From Burkholderia sp. PAMC 26561 (GTDB lineage Bacteria > Pseudomonadota > Gammaproteobacteria > Burkholderiales > Burkholderiaceae), in contig NZ_CP014307.1 in the NCBI RefSeq assembly GCF_001557535.2, positions 1,364,001 through 1,428,000 on the forward strand: a stretch of 64,000 nucleotides of DNA, in the 5' to 3' direction. The translations under genes and the position numbers were made by a program. This document shows, in pieces, positions 28,710-37,850 of this stretch (position 1 is its first letter; every line of letters begins with the position of its first letter). The notes under the pieces are model-generated. The model did not search any database and was not told the origin of the DNA. It saw nothing but the letters and a program-made list of their open reading frames with translations.

Positions 28710-29699
28710 ATGGATAACGAATACTCTCTTGGCGCTGCGTCGGCTGCGGAACTGGGCAGCCTGACCAGCGGCCGGATCAAGTTCCGGCACCTGCAATGCT
28801 TTCTTGCCGTGACCCAGTTCGGGAGCGTTCAACGCGCGGCGGACAGCCTGTCGATCACGCAGCCGGCGGTATCGAAGACCATTGCCGAGCTGGAATCCAT
28901 TCTAGGCGTGCGATTGTTCGAGCGCGGCCGGCGCGGCGCCGAGCCGACGCGCGAAGGACGTCTGTTCGCGCCCCACGCCGCGGCTTGCGTGGGCGCCCTG
29001 CGCGAGGGTGTGGACGAGTTGTCGCGTCATGGCGTCGAGCATCCGGGAACAGTCTCGCTCAGTGTGCTGCCCACGGTTGCACCCGCCTTGCTGCCGCCGA
29101 CGCTCGCGGCATTCCGGGCACAGTGGCCGGGGGTATCGGTGAAAGTGTGGACCGGGTCGAACGGGCAGTTGCTCGAACGCCTCAAATCCGCCGATACCGA
29201 TCTGGTCGTCGGCCGGCTTTCCGAACCCGAAGGCATGGTCGGGATGACCTTCGAGCAGTTGTATCGCGAACCGCTGACGGTCGTTGTGCGCAACGATCAT
29301 CCGCTCGTGCACGAAAGCAATGTAACCGCGAGCTTGCTTGCACGCTTTCCAATAGTCGTTCCACCGTTCGGCACGTTGATCCGCCAGTCCGCCGAGAGCG
29401 TGCTGACGGCTTTCGGCGCCCAGGCATCGAGCTCGCTGATCGAGACATTGTCGGTGTCGCTTGGACGCGCTCTTGCATTGCACAACGACGCGGTATGGTT
29501 TGTGCCTTCGAGCGTAGTCGAGCATGACGTTGCATTGAAGTTGCTGGCGCGTCTGCCCATGCCTTTCGCAGGTGCCGATGAACCCATCGGCCTCATCCTG
29601 CGTCATGACCGTGCAAGATCGCCGGCGCTGGATGGTCTTATCGATGCAATCCGTGACGCGGGGCGTGAGCGCGAGGCGGTGCGTATCGGTATGAAATAG
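28710..29699 (+). CDS. pcaQ: LysR-type regulator PcaQ
   Basis: A 329-residue LysR regulator. The N-terminal helix-turn-helix (about 25-85) contains GSVQRAADSLSITQPAVSKTIAELE; the remainder is the LysR substrate-binding domain. Wording such as KFRHLQCFLAV and the divergent position next to pcaHG match PcaQ, the activator of protocatechuate genes that responds to pathway intermediates in related bacteria. Family assignment is secure; the specific name rests on sequence resemblance and context. Confidence 0.88.
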   Translation: MDNEYSLGAASAAELGSLTSGRIKFRHLQCFLAVTQFGSVQRAADSLSITQPAVSKTIAELESILGVRLFERGRRGAEPTREGRLFAPHAAACVGALREGVDELSRHGVEHPGTVSLSVLPTVAPALLPPTLAAFRAQWPGVSVKVWTGSNGQLLERLKSADTDLVVGRLSEPEGMVGMTFEQLYREPLTVVVRNDHPLVHESNVTASLLARFPIVVPPFGTLIRQSAESVLTAFGAQASSSLIETLSVSLGRALALHNDAVWFVPSSVVEHDVALKLLARLPMPFAGADEPIGLILRHDRARSPALDGLIDAIRDAGREREAVRIGMK

Positions 29700-29899
29700 C
29701 TTGCTGGAGCGTGTGTTGCAGGCACTTGTTACCGCGCGAGCGGCATCGGCAAAACCCCATTAGCATACGTGCGATAAAAGCTATATAAGTGGCTCGAGTA
29801 AAGCGGTGCATGCACGTGAAGCAGCCTTGCGATGGACTACAGGCAACCTTACTGTAACTGCGCGCAAGATATCTTCGTGCAACCAAACCTTGCTTTGCG

Positions 29900-30322
29900 A
29901 TGTCTCACTTGCCCGAACCTAATCAACAAGACGCCACCAAAGCCGCCAGCACGATGAAAACCGTATTGCTCGTCGACGACGATCCCGAGACCATCGAAGC
30001 GTGGACCCTTTGCATGCAGTCGGAGGAGTGCAAGGTGCTGTCCGCCTTCGACGGCAACGGCGCACTGGCGTTGCTTGGAGAGAACCTCGTCGACATCGTG
30101 ATATCGGACTGGAAAATGCCGGGGCTCGGCGGCGCGCTGCTTTGCCAGACCATGAAGACCAACTCGGCGACGGCGCATATCCCGTTCTTGATGATCTCGG
30201 GCCATCCGCATCCGCCGGCTTTCGTTCATTACGATGGCTATCTGCAAAAGCCTGTCGAGATTGAAGCGTTGTTGTCGGCGGTAGACCGGCTTTGCGCTGC
30301 AAAGCGCCGCCGGCCTTATTGA
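29900..30322 (+). CDS. Stand-alone response regulator receiver protein
   Basis: 140 residues with a single CheY-like receiver domain: acidic pair in LLVDDDPET, phospho-acceptor aspartate in DIVISDWKMPG, threonine/serine switch region in FLMISGH and the conserved lysine in GYLQKPVE. There is no output domain and no kinase gene beside it. It may act as a phosphate sink or through protein partners. An internal ATG (29954, MKTVLLVDDD) could be the true start, since the first 18 residues are polar and not conserved in the fold. Confidence 0.85.
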   Translation: MSHLPEPNQQDATKAASTMKTVLLVDDDPETIEAWTLCMQSEECKVLSAFDGNGALALLGENLVDIVISDWKMPGLGGALLCQTMKTNSATAHIPFLMISGHPHPPAFVHYDGYLQKPVEIEALLSAVDRLCAAKRRRPY

Positions 30323-30335
30323 AAAAGAGCGGGGC

Positions 30336-31049
30336 TCACGCAAGCCGCGTCATCTCTTTTTCCATGCGCTCCTGAGCGAGCCGGTTCAACTCTTGTGGCA
30401 CCACGCAATCGGCGGGAAGCGGGGCCATGACGATCACGCGGATATGGCCGGGCTGATCCGGCCAGCCCTTCGCGGGCCAGTATTTCCCCGCGTTATGCAC
30501 GACCGGCACAGCAGGCACTTGCGTTGAACAGGCAAGCCGTACCCCGCCCGATGCCAGCTTCAGCGGCGCGTCATGTGCGACCCGCGTGCCCTCCGGAAAG
30601 ATCACCACGACGTCGCCAAGCGCGAGCTTTTCCGCGCATTCGCGCGTGACCGCCTGATGCGCCTGGCGCGGTGAGCCGCGGTCAAGACTTACCATGTCGA
30701 GGCCTTTGAGCACCCAGCCGAAGAACGGAATACGCTTGAGGTCGCTCTTGAATACGAAGCTGATGCGGCGCGGAAACAGCGCCATGAATGCGAGCGTTTC
30801 CCAGGTCGATTCGTGCCGGCACAGCATGATGAACGGCTCGTCGGGGAGGTTTTCGAGTCCTTCCACTGAACACGACACGCCGGTAATCATGCGCATCATC
30901 TTGACCATGGCACGGCACCATTGCTTTGCAAGCCAATAACGGCCGCTGCGGCCGACGAACGGAAACAAAGGCAGAATCAGGATGGACCACACCGTGCCGC
31001 TGCCAAGCAGGTAGGTCGCGAATAGCCACTTGACGAAGGTTCGATGCAT
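30336..31049 (-). CDS. 1-Acyl-sn-glycerol-3-phosphate acyltransferase (PlsC-like)
   Basis: 237 residues from the ATG at 31047-31049. A hydrophobic N-terminal helix (WLFATYLLGSGTVWSILILP) anchors it to the inner membrane. The acyltransferase motif I is HESTWE, an HX4E variant of HX4D; motif III is FPEGTR. It would acylate lysophosphatidate in phospholipid synthesis. The frame runs further upstream to 31304, but that part is arginine-rich and unlike the family. No clear ribosome binding site, so the start is moderately certain. Confidence 0.82.
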   Translation of the reverse strand: MHRTFVKWLFATYLLGSGTVWSILILPLFPFVGRSGRYWLAKQWCRAMVKMMRMITGVSCSVEGLENLPDEPFIMLCRHESTWETLAFMALFPRRISFVFKSDLKRIPFFGWVLKGLDMVSLDRGSPRQAHQAVTRECAEKLALGDVVVIFPEGTRVAHDAPLKLASGGVRLACSTQVPAVPVVHNAGKYWPAKGWPDQPGHIRVIVMAPLPADCVVPQELNRLAQERMEKEMTRLA

Positions 31050-31284
31050 TAAGTATTGGACAATGGTAAAAACGTGGCTCAAGCGCCGCAACCGGCGATA
31101 AGGCGAATGGGCGAACAGGCGTCGAGGTGGCCGCGACCCTGCGCAAGACATGCAGACGCCAGTCAACCCCGCGTACGAAACCCGAAGGATAGCTTGTGCG
31201 GCGGTTCGTGTCCCGGGTTCCAAAATCCCGCCTTGCGGCTCAATCAGATACCGAGAGACGCGTGATCTCTCCAACGGAGTTCCA

Positions 31285-32346
31285 ATGACGGACGACGCAG
31301 GCAACGAAGTGAAGACTCAGGTTCCGGAAGATTCATCGACCGTGAAGACCCCGGCTTTCGATGAAGGCATGCTCGATGTCGGCGATGGCCATTCGATCTA
31401 CTGGCGCGCGCAAGGCCCGGAGGGTGCGCCCGTAATGCTGATCGTGCATGGCGGCCCGGGCGGCGCGATGAATCTCAAATGGGGCGATGTGCTGGATGCA
31501 TCGAAGTGGCGGATGGTCTTCTTCGATCAACGCGGCTGTGGCAAGTCCACGCCTTTCGGCAAGCTGGAACATAACGGCACCAAGGAACTGGTCGGCGATA
31601 TGGAAAAGCTGCGGGTATTGCTCGGCATCGAAAAATGGGCGCTTTTCGGCGGCTCGTGGGGCACGACGCTCGCGTTGAGCTACGGCGTCACGCATCCGGA
31701 ACGCTGCCTTGGATTTCTGTTGCGCGGGATCTTTCTTGCGCGCCAGCAGGACATCGACTGGTTCCTGTGGGACGTGCAGCGCGTCTTCCCCGACGCCCAT
31801 CGCAAGTTTCTCGATGCGATCGAAACCGCCAGCGGCGAGCGCCCGTCGAACTCGGCCGAAATCCTGTCGCTTACCGGCGCGCCGCTCGCCCGTTTCGACG
31901 ATGCCGGCATCAAGCTCGCGCGTGCATGGGCCGGATTCGAAGCGACGTTGTCTGTGGTGAACAAACCGGCGCAGAAGGGTGAGGCGAAAGCCGAAGCGCC
32001 GGAAGCCGATCCCGCGAAGCCTGCCGCCACGCCCGAAGAAACTCGCGAGTCCAATGCCGCCGCCATCTCCATGTCTCTGCTCGAACATCACTACATGGCG
32101 CAGGAGTTGCCGCCCGAGCCGCTTTTGCCGCGCATCGGCCGAATTGCGCATCTGCCGTGTGTGCTCGTGCATGGCCGCTTCGACATGGTGTGTCCCGCCG
32201 ACCAGGCGCTCGCGCTTGCAGATGCATGGCCCGGCGCGCAGCTTTCCATCGTCGATGCAGCCGGCCACTGGACCTTCGAACCCGGCAACGTGACTGCGCT
32301 CAAGGCAGGCGGCGAGTTTCTTGCGCGTGCTCTTGCAGCAGGTTGA
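31285..32346 (+). CDS. Proline iminopeptidase / alpha-beta hydrolase
   Basis: 353 residues of the S33 peptidase type. HGGPGG (oxyanion hole), GGSWGTTL (nucleophile serine) and the late DMVCP and GHW segments (aspartate and histidine of the triad) are visible. It removes N-terminal proline from peptides in the cytoplasm, by family knowledge. Odd: the cap region carries an Ala/Glu/Pro-rich insertion at about residues 229-258, AKAEAPEADPAKPAATPEE, which looks unstructured. The ATG at 31285 is preceded by GGAG; the longer frame lacks support. Confidence 0.88.
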   Translation: MTDDAGNEVKTQVPEDSSTVKTPAFDEGMLDVGDGHSIYWRAQGPEGAPVMLIVHGGPGGAMNLKWGDVLDASKWRMVFFDQRGCGKSTPFGKLEHNGTKELVGDMEKLRVLLGIEKWALFGGSWGTTLALSYGVTHPERCLGFLLRGIFLARQQDIDWFLWDVQRVFPDAHRKFLDAIETASGERPSNSAEILSLTGAPLARFDDAGIKLARAWAGFEATLSVVNKPAQKGEAKAEAPEADPAKPAATPEETRESNAAAISMSLLEHHYMAQELPPEPLLPRIGRIAHLPCVLVHGRFDMVCPADQALALADAWPGAQLSIVDAAGHWTFEPGNVTALKAGGEFLARALAAG

Positions 32347-32488
32347 CAGGCAAGGGTTTGCGGCAGGCCAAAAGTTTCCTGTGAGGCATTCCAGGCGGTA
32401 AATTTGGGACGGGAATGGTACGATCCCGCCTTGCAACTCTCGGCGGGCCGTACCCGTCGAACGGTAATCAAGTTACGGAGGCAACCCA

Positions 32489-32911
32489 ATGGCCCAACAG
32501 AAAACCAATCCGAAACTGGAGCAGGCGCTGACCCGCGGCGATCTCGCGATCCGTCAGGCCAACTCAGGCCGCGCGACCGCTGTGCTGCGCGCGCTCGGCA
32601 AGATGATCGTGGAAGCGTCGGCGACCATTGGCGTGGAAGCGTTTGTCGTGATCCACGACGGCGACAAGATCTACGATCCGGTCGACGGCATGTGGCCGCA
32701 ACAACTTTTGATATCGCTGGACGGTCCCGTGGAGGATTCGGACCCGGATGAACTGCGCACGGTCACGTTGATGGCCGACACGCCCGCCACCGTGTTCCGC
32801 TGTGAGTGGCAACGCGCCGATGGCAAGATTGGCCGCCAGGAAGGGCGTCCACTCGCAATGGTCGCGTTCATCACCGACGTGGATATTCCCTGGCTCGACG
32901 ACGAAGACTGA
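32489..32911 (+). CDS. Protein of unknown function (140 aa)
   Basis: A soluble, acidic protein starting MAQQKTNPKLEQALTRGDLA, with no signal peptide or membrane helix. The first 50 residues look helical; the middle (VVIHDGDKIYDPVDGMWPQQ) looks like beta strands. ACGGAGGC upstream gives a strong ribosome binding site, so it is surely expressed. I do not recognise the family. It stands alone between the peptidase gene and a 500-bp gap. Confidence 0.7.
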   Translation: MAQQKTNPKLEQALTRGDLAIRQANSGRATAVLRALGKMIVEASATIGVEAFVVIHDGDKIYDPVDGMWPQQLLISLDGPVEDSDPDELRTVTLMADTPATVFRCEWQRADGKIGRQEGRPLAMVAFITDVDIPWLDDED

Positions 32912-33411
32912 GGCAGGCGAATCTCTACACTGGCGGGCGCGCTGTCGTCCGCCGGATTCAATCACATCGCTTTAATGACCCACACTCCTTCCTGCTCGTA
33001 TGGCATTAAGCGCCGCAATCGGTATCGAGTCATTTTTTCCTGTTCGGTAATTTAGTCGCTGCAAAGGCGCTGATTGCACTCCGGACTTAATCCCGCCGGC
33101 GATTTAGTATTTAATACTCGCACGATGCCGGTGCATTTTCTCCGCGCCCGCATCCTCGTCGAATGCCGATAATCCAAACCCGCGCTGCATTCCCAAATAG
33201 ATTTTCGTGTTACGAAACCGTTTGAGTGAAAACTGCGGGCGAATTCAAGAAACCCTTGGAAGCGTCGTTTTTTTAAGTATCTTTGAAGTTTTCTCTTCCA
33301 TTCGACACTGCATCAATTCCCTTTGGGCGAGACTTAAATCGTCGCGCGTGTTGTTTGCATCAAGTCAAACGCATCGCGGCATCTCCTTCTCGCCAATATG
33401 GGGTAACAAAA
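32912..33411 (+). other. 500-bp intergenic region / long leader before the FeeM-like gene
   Basis: No convincing gene. The stretch is noticeably richer in A and T than its surroundings, with T runs near 33270 and a 13-bp palindrome AGTATTTAATACT at 33106-33118. A promoter and regulatory sites or a long 5' untranslated region for the gene at 33412 are likely; nothing more specific can be read. Confidence 0.5.
33106..33118. promoter_or_regulatory. 13-bp palindrome AGTATTTAATACT
   Basis: Six-base perfect arms around a single central T, in the AT-rich leader about 300 bp before the FeeM-like gene. It may be an operator or part of a promoter; there is no further evidence. Confidence 0.3.
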
Positions 33412-34200
33412 ATGGAACAGCTCGATGCAGGCCAAAGCAGTGTTTTAAGCAGTGATCGTTTGGAACGGGGTAACCGGATGGAGACGCTCGAGCGAACGGT
33501 ACAAACGCTCAGGAAACGTGAATCGATGCCGTTTACTATAAGGATAGTCCGCGAAACAGCCGATCTCGATAAAGTCATCGATATCCGGCGTCTCGCGTAT
33601 GCGCGGCATTTGCCATCCTTTGCCGAGAAACTCGGCATTGAAGATTGCGATCGCGAAGCGGGTGTAGCGGTGCTTCTGGCGGAGGCGAAACTGGACGGCG
33701 CGCCCGTTGGCACGATGCGTATCCAAACAAATGAATACGCACCGCTGGCGCTGGAACAATCGGTGCGTCTTCCAGACTGGCTGGGGAAAAGCCGGCTGGC
33801 GGAAGCAACGCGACTGGGCGTTGCGGGCGGTGGTATGGGCAGGGTCGTCAAGGTGATGCTCTGCAAGGCGCTCTGGCTTTATTGCGAGCAGCAACTGGTC
33901 GACTACATGGTGATAACCGCCCGTTCACCGCTTGACCGTGAATATGAAGCGATGTTGTTTGAAGATGTCTTTGGTGAAAGGCAATTCATGCCGATGGCGC
34001 ATGTCGGCGGATTACCGCACCGGGTACTTGCCAAGGACGTCATGGCGGCGCGGCGGCGTTGGGAAGAAGCGAAGCATCCGTTATTCCAGTTCATGGTGCA
34101 TACGGATCATCCGGACCTCGACTTGGATTTGCCGGATTTATCTTTCCGGCCGGAACCGGTACGATGCCCGGAAGCGTCGCAACTTGTTTATGGCAGGTAA
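33412..34200 (+). CDS. N-acyl amino acid synthase FeeM-like protein (GNAT/LuxI fold)
   Basis: 262 residues. The core (about 40-190) has the acyltransferase pattern of the FeeM/autoinducer-synthase-like GNATs: VIDIRRLAYARHLPSFAEKLG, then a beta-alpha region with PVGTMRIQTN, and RLAEATRLGVAGG. FeeM enzymes join an acyl chain from acyl carrier protein to an amino acid, giving signal-like lipids; whether this one does so is inference. The start could be 33412 (GGGG upstream) or internal ATGs at 33481 or 33526. It is followed by a c-di-GMP enzyme gene on the same strand. Confidence 0.65.
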   Translation: MEQLDAGQSSVLSSDRLERGNRMETLERTVQTLRKRESMPFTIRIVRETADLDKVIDIRRLAYARHLPSFAEKLGIEDCDREAGVAVLLAEAKLDGAPVGTMRIQTNEYAPLALEQSVRLPDWLGKSRLAEATRLGVAGGGMGRVVKVMLCKALWLYCEQQLVDYMVITARSPLDREYEAMLFEDVFGERQFMPMAHVGGLPHRVLAKDVMAARRRWEEAKHPLFQFMVHTDHPDLDLDLPDLSFRPEPVRCPEASQLVYGR

Positions 34201-34339
34201 TAGAAGATAGCCCGGCTGCTTGACAGCCGAGGCCACAAGAGAGGGTGGTGGCGATTCAACCTATGCGCCGACAGGCGTTTATGGCTGTTTCGCCACTGCT
34301 GGCGCGGCTTGCGTCATGCATCACGGGGGAAATCCAGGT

Positions 34340-37306
34340 ATGGCGTTGGTTGCCTTATTTTCGCGGGCCAAGTCCGGATATACCGGGTCGAATATCGATC
34401 GGTTTCTGTACGCGTTCGCTGTTTATATTGTCCCCACGCTCATTGCCCTCGCTACTATCGCGACCCTGATCTGGGGTACGCAGCAATTCGATTCCAAGGG
34501 CGGCGTCACCCTGCCTTTGCAGGTGGTGAGAGATGCCGCGGGCACGCTCGATCCGGCCACGGCGTTGCAGCGTATGTCCGGCGCTGTGACAACCAACCGC
34601 TTCAATACCCAGCTCTCGGAGAAGCCCGTCTGGTTTGAATTCACCGTTCCCAACATGAGCGCGGAGCAGTCGACCTATGCTGAACTTCCTTCACGGCACG
34701 CGCAAACGCTGTCGTGCTGGGTCGCATCGACCTTGCAGCCGCTTGGAACTGCAGACAGGCTCAACACCACCAACGAATTTTCGCCGGTCAAGGCCGGGTT
34801 CGCGCTTCATCTCGGCCACCTGGTGCAGCCATTAAGCATTCTGTGCCGGGGCACGTTCTCCGGACCTGCCCAGATCGCTGCGTTTGGCTGGAGTGGTCCG
34901 GAGCTGCGCCGCGCGGCGCTCGATTTCCAGGAAAGCTCGGGGTTGATCGCAGGCGGCCTGCTGACGCTTGCCGTCTTTGTTTTCGTCACGGCGATGATCA
35001 ACCGCGAATGGACCTACGTGATCTTCGCAGTGTGGCTCGTCGGCAACCTGCGTCTTTGCGCGAACGCGATGGGTTGGGACATGCAGTGGCTGGGACGCGT
35101 GATTCCGCCGGACTATATGCAAAGCCTGCGGCAACTCACATTCGCCGCGTATTACCTGTTGACCGCCGCGCTGTTCGCCTCACTGTTCAGGCGCGAGCTG
35201 AAGGTGATCGGCTACAGGTGGCTCTTGAAGATCATCCAGTATGTCGGGCTTGTGCTGCTGGGCGCGGCCATCGTGCTGCCTTATTCGAAGTTCATCCCTA
35301 CGCTCTGGGTGATCACCGGCTTCGGCATAGCCGTGCTGATTTTCCTGCTGGCGCGGCTGGTGTGGCTCACGCGATCGCGCACGGTTCTGTGGTACGTGGG
35401 ATCGCTTGCGATCGTGCTGTTTGCGACCTTCTCCGAAGTGATGGGTGCGGCGTTCGGCATCAAGCTGCTGGTCGGGGGCGTGAACACCGTGATGGCGGCG
35501 TTGTCGTCGAGCATGATGGCGGCGTTTGCCATCGCCGAGCAGATGCGAGCCGAGCGGGAACATCGCCGGCAGGCGCAGACGGAGTTGCGCAACACCTACG
35601 ACGTGACGCCCATCGGGCTCTTTACCCTCGATACCGCCGGCCACTTCGTGCGCGCGAACCCCGCGCTGCGCTCCATGCTCGCGCTGCAAAAAGCCGAGTA
35701 CAAGGTGCGGCACTGGAACGACTACTTCGAATCGGGCGCATGGGGGGCGCTGCAGGCGCTGGCATCGAAGGGCAGTGAAGGCGAGCTCGAAATGGGCGGC
35801 GCCGAATCGCGTGGCAGCGGCGAGCGGCGCTTCCTGCTGAAAGCCACGCGTTCGAACGGGTGGATTGAAGGATCGCTGCAGGATGTGACCGAACGTTCGA
35901 AGGCTATCGAACGGTTGCGCTTTCTCGCGGAGCACGATCCGCTGACGGGTTCGCTAAACCGCCGTGGTGTGGAGAAGGCCATTGCCGCGCAGAGCGAGGA
36001 CGCGTCGTCGTGGGCGCTTGCTTATGTCGATCTGGATCGTTTCAAGCTCGTCAACGATCTGTTCGGACATCGCGCCGGCGATGAAGTCCTGAAGCAGGTC
36101 GCCACGCGGACCCGCGCGCTGTTCGCAAACGGCTTTCCATTCGGACGGATCGGCGGCGATGAATTTGTGTGCGTGATGAGCCGCATGTCGATAGACGAAG
36201 CCGTCGACTGTTGCCAGCGGCTGATCAGCGCGTTGAGCGACACGCCATATCAGGTCGGCAACCGTGCGTTCCAGGTCAAGGCGTCCGTTGGGCTCGTGGA
36301 ATGTTCGCATGGCGTGCGTGTGCAGGATGCGCTGTCTCATGCTGACCGGGCGTGCCGCGAGGCCAAGAAAAGCTCGAGCGTTCACATGGTGACGTATCGC
36401 AAGGGCGCAACTGCCTTCGAGGAACGGGCCGAAGAACTGAAACTCGTCGAGACACTCGGACGCAACCGGTTGCCACCCGGATTGTTTCTCGTGATGCAGC
36501 CGATCATGTCGCTCGCCGCACCCACGGAGTCGCTGAACTTCGAGGTGCTGTTGCGCATGCGCGCGCCCGATGGCGCGACCTTGCCGGCGGGCAAGGTTAT
36601 CGTCGCGGCGGAAGAATCGGGGAATATTGCGGCCATCGATAAATGGGTCCTTGCCACATTGCTCGAATGGGTCGAGAAGCATCAGGCGTCGCTGCAGAGC
36701 ACGCGGTTTATCTGCGTAAACCTGAGCGGCGGATCGCTCAACGACGAGCAATTCATGGAAGATGCCTTCGCGTTATTCGCGCGGTACCGGCATGTCGTGC
36801 CTTATCTTTGTCTCGAGATTACCGAGAGCGTCGCCTTGCATGATCTCGGCAATACGCAGCGCTTTATTGCACGGGTTCACGAGATGGGCGGGAAGATCGC
36901 GCTCGATGATTTCGGCGCTGGTTATACGTCGTTCAAATATCTCAAGGATCTTTCCGCCGATGCACTCAAGATAGACGGCGAATTCATTCGCACGATGTGC
37001 GCACATCCGGCCGATATCGCCATTGTCGAGGCTATCGTCGCGCTAGCCCGGAATCTGGGCATGCGCAGCGTGGCGGAATGGGTCGAGGATATCGATACCC
37101 TGCGCGCGCTCAAGGAAATCGGCGTGGATTATGTGCAGGGATATCTGATCGCGAAGCCGCAAGAGAGCGGGGCTATTTTAAGCGCCGCTTCCGCTGCCAG
37201 TTTTGTGAAGGACCCGGACGTGCTCGAGTTTATTGACCGGATTGCCGGCAGCGACAAGTCTCTTGCGTTCTCGTTTGATCTCGTCGACAAAGCCGGCCTG
37301 CATTAA
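34340..37306 (+). CDS. Membrane GGDEF-EAL protein with periplasmic sensor and seven-helix region
   Basis: 988 residues from the ATG at 34340. One helix (about 22-45), a periplasmic domain (about 46-200) and a helical bundle of about seven segments (203-395) resemble 7TM-DISM receptors. A PAS-like domain (about 419-525), GGDEF (about 533-695, intact GGDEF at 605-609) and EAL (about 715-970) follow. The EAL signature is EVLLR at 735, with N, E, DD, K and Q positions retained (NLSG, ITES, DDFGAGY, KIDG, QGYL). It could both make and degrade c-di-GMP. A TTG-started longer frame from 34220 is possible but weaker. Confidence 0.88.
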   Translation: MALVALFSRAKSGYTGSNIDRFLYAFAVYIVPTLIALATIATLIWGTQQFDSKGGVTLPLQVVRDAAGTLDPATALQRMSGAVTTNRFNTQLSEKPVWFEFTVPNMSAEQSTYAELPSRHAQTLSCWVASTLQPLGTADRLNTTNEFSPVKAGFALHLGHLVQPLSILCRGTFSGPAQIAAFGWSGPELRRAALDFQESSGLIAGGLLTLAVFVFVTAMINREWTYVIFAVWLVGNLRLCANAMGWDMQWLGRVIPPDYMQSLRQLTFAAYYLLTAALFASLFRRELKVIGYRWLLKIIQYVGLVLLGAAIVLPYSKFIPTLWVITGFGIAVLIFLLARLVWLTRSRTVLWYVGSLAIVLFATFSEVMGAAFGIKLLVGGVNTVMAALSSSMMAAFAIAEQMRAEREHRRQAQTELRNTYDVTPIGLFTLDTAGHFVRANPALRSMLALQKAEYKVRHWNDYFESGAWGALQALASKGSEGELEMGGAESRGSGERRFLLKATRSNGWIEGSLQDVTERSKAIERLRFLAEHDPLTGSLNRRGVEKAIAAQSEDASSWALAYVDLDRFKLVNDLFGHRAGDEVLKQVATRTRALFANGFPFGRIGGDEFVCVMSRMSIDEAVDCCQRLISALSDTPYQVGNRAFQVKASVGLVECSHGVRVQDALSHADRACREAKKSSSVHMVTYRKGATAFEERAEELKLVETLGRNRLPPGLFLVMQPIMSLAAPTESLNFEVLLRMRAPDGATLPAGKVIVAAEESGNIAAIDKWVLATLLEWVEKHQASLQSTRFICVNLSGGSLNDEQFMEDAFALFARYRHVVPYLCLEITESVALHDLGNTQRFIARVHEMGGKIALDDFGAGYTSFKYLKDLSADALKIDGEFIRTMCAHPADIAIVEAIVALARNLGMRSVAEWVEDIDTLRALKEIGVDYVQGYLIAKPQESGAILSAASAASFVKDPDVLEFIDRIAGSDKSLAFSFDLVDKAGLH

Positions 37307-37311
37307 AGCGC

Positions 37312-37521
37312 TCAGACCACCTTCATCTCTTTCAATATCTTGGTTGCTGCAATTGGAATGCGCGTGTCGTCCCACTGCGCGAGCCACTGCACTTCCTTTG
37401 TCGTGAAGAACCCCGGCTTGTTTCGCAGCGCAAACTGCAACGCATCCACGATGTGGTCGCGGATGATCTGGGGCGAGTCTTCGCTGGTGACAACGGCGTG
37501 AAGGGCTTCTAGTGCGCTCAT
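37312..37521 (-). CDS. Small protein of unknown function (69 aa)
   Basis: 69 residues from the ATG at 37519-37521: MSALEALHAVVTSEDSPQII, then helical segments and a C-terminus ILKEMKVV. No signal or membrane helix. Its stop is six bases from that of the convergent GGDEF-EAL gene. I do not recognise the family. The upstream extension of the frame to 37590 is hydrophobic and unsupported. Confidence 0.5.
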   Translation of the reverse strand: MSALEALHAVVTSEDSPQIIRDHIVDALQFALRNKPGFFTTKEVQWLAQWDDTRIPIAATKILKEMKVV

Positions 37522-37850
37522 GATGCGGTACACCCATAAGGTTGGCAAAAATGCTGGTAAACCATACCCCGAAGAAAAAGCCGAAAACAATTAATTGTTG
37601 AGCTTTTTCGCGAGCCTAGTGTTTGTACGTAGACGCGTCGCAACAATCCGTGCTTGCCCAAGCCCAGCAGTGCAGCGCGCGGGTTCCTTCTCTCCGAATG
37701 CTGCACCGCGTATCGTCGCTCCAGCCGGCTCTTCTTGACTTGTACGGCGCACGCTGCTGTACTAAATAAAGTCAATTGATTTAGTCGACGAACGGGCTCG
37801 AAGCGCTTCTTTCCCGAAGTGCCGAACCCATAAAAACATTGGAGCGAGAC
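37522..37850. other. Intergenic region upstream of the sugar importer
   Basis: 329 bp with no gene seen. It should hold the promoter of the ABC importer operon. The only clear structure is the inverted repeat ACTAAAT...ATTTAGT at 37761-37785, listed separately. Confidence 0.5.
37761..37785. promoter_or_regulatory. Inverted repeat ACTAAAT / ATTTAGT, candidate ROK operator
   Basis: Seven-base perfect arms separated by eleven AT-rich bases, about 65 bp before the binding-protein gene. ROK repressors bind AT-rich dyads, and a ROK regulator gene ends this operon, so this is a sensible operator candidate. Confidence 0.45.

Noticed and set aside
29700..29899. Minus-strand frame of 82 residues in the gap before the receiver gene
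   Set aside because: It overlaps the end of pcaQ, is Arg/Cys/His-rich without domain features, and lacks a ribosome binding site.
34220..34339. Longer TTG-started form of the GGDEF-EAL protein
   Set aside because: The added residues are not hydrophobic or family-like, and the ATG at 34340 directly precedes the first membrane helix with GGGGGA upstream.
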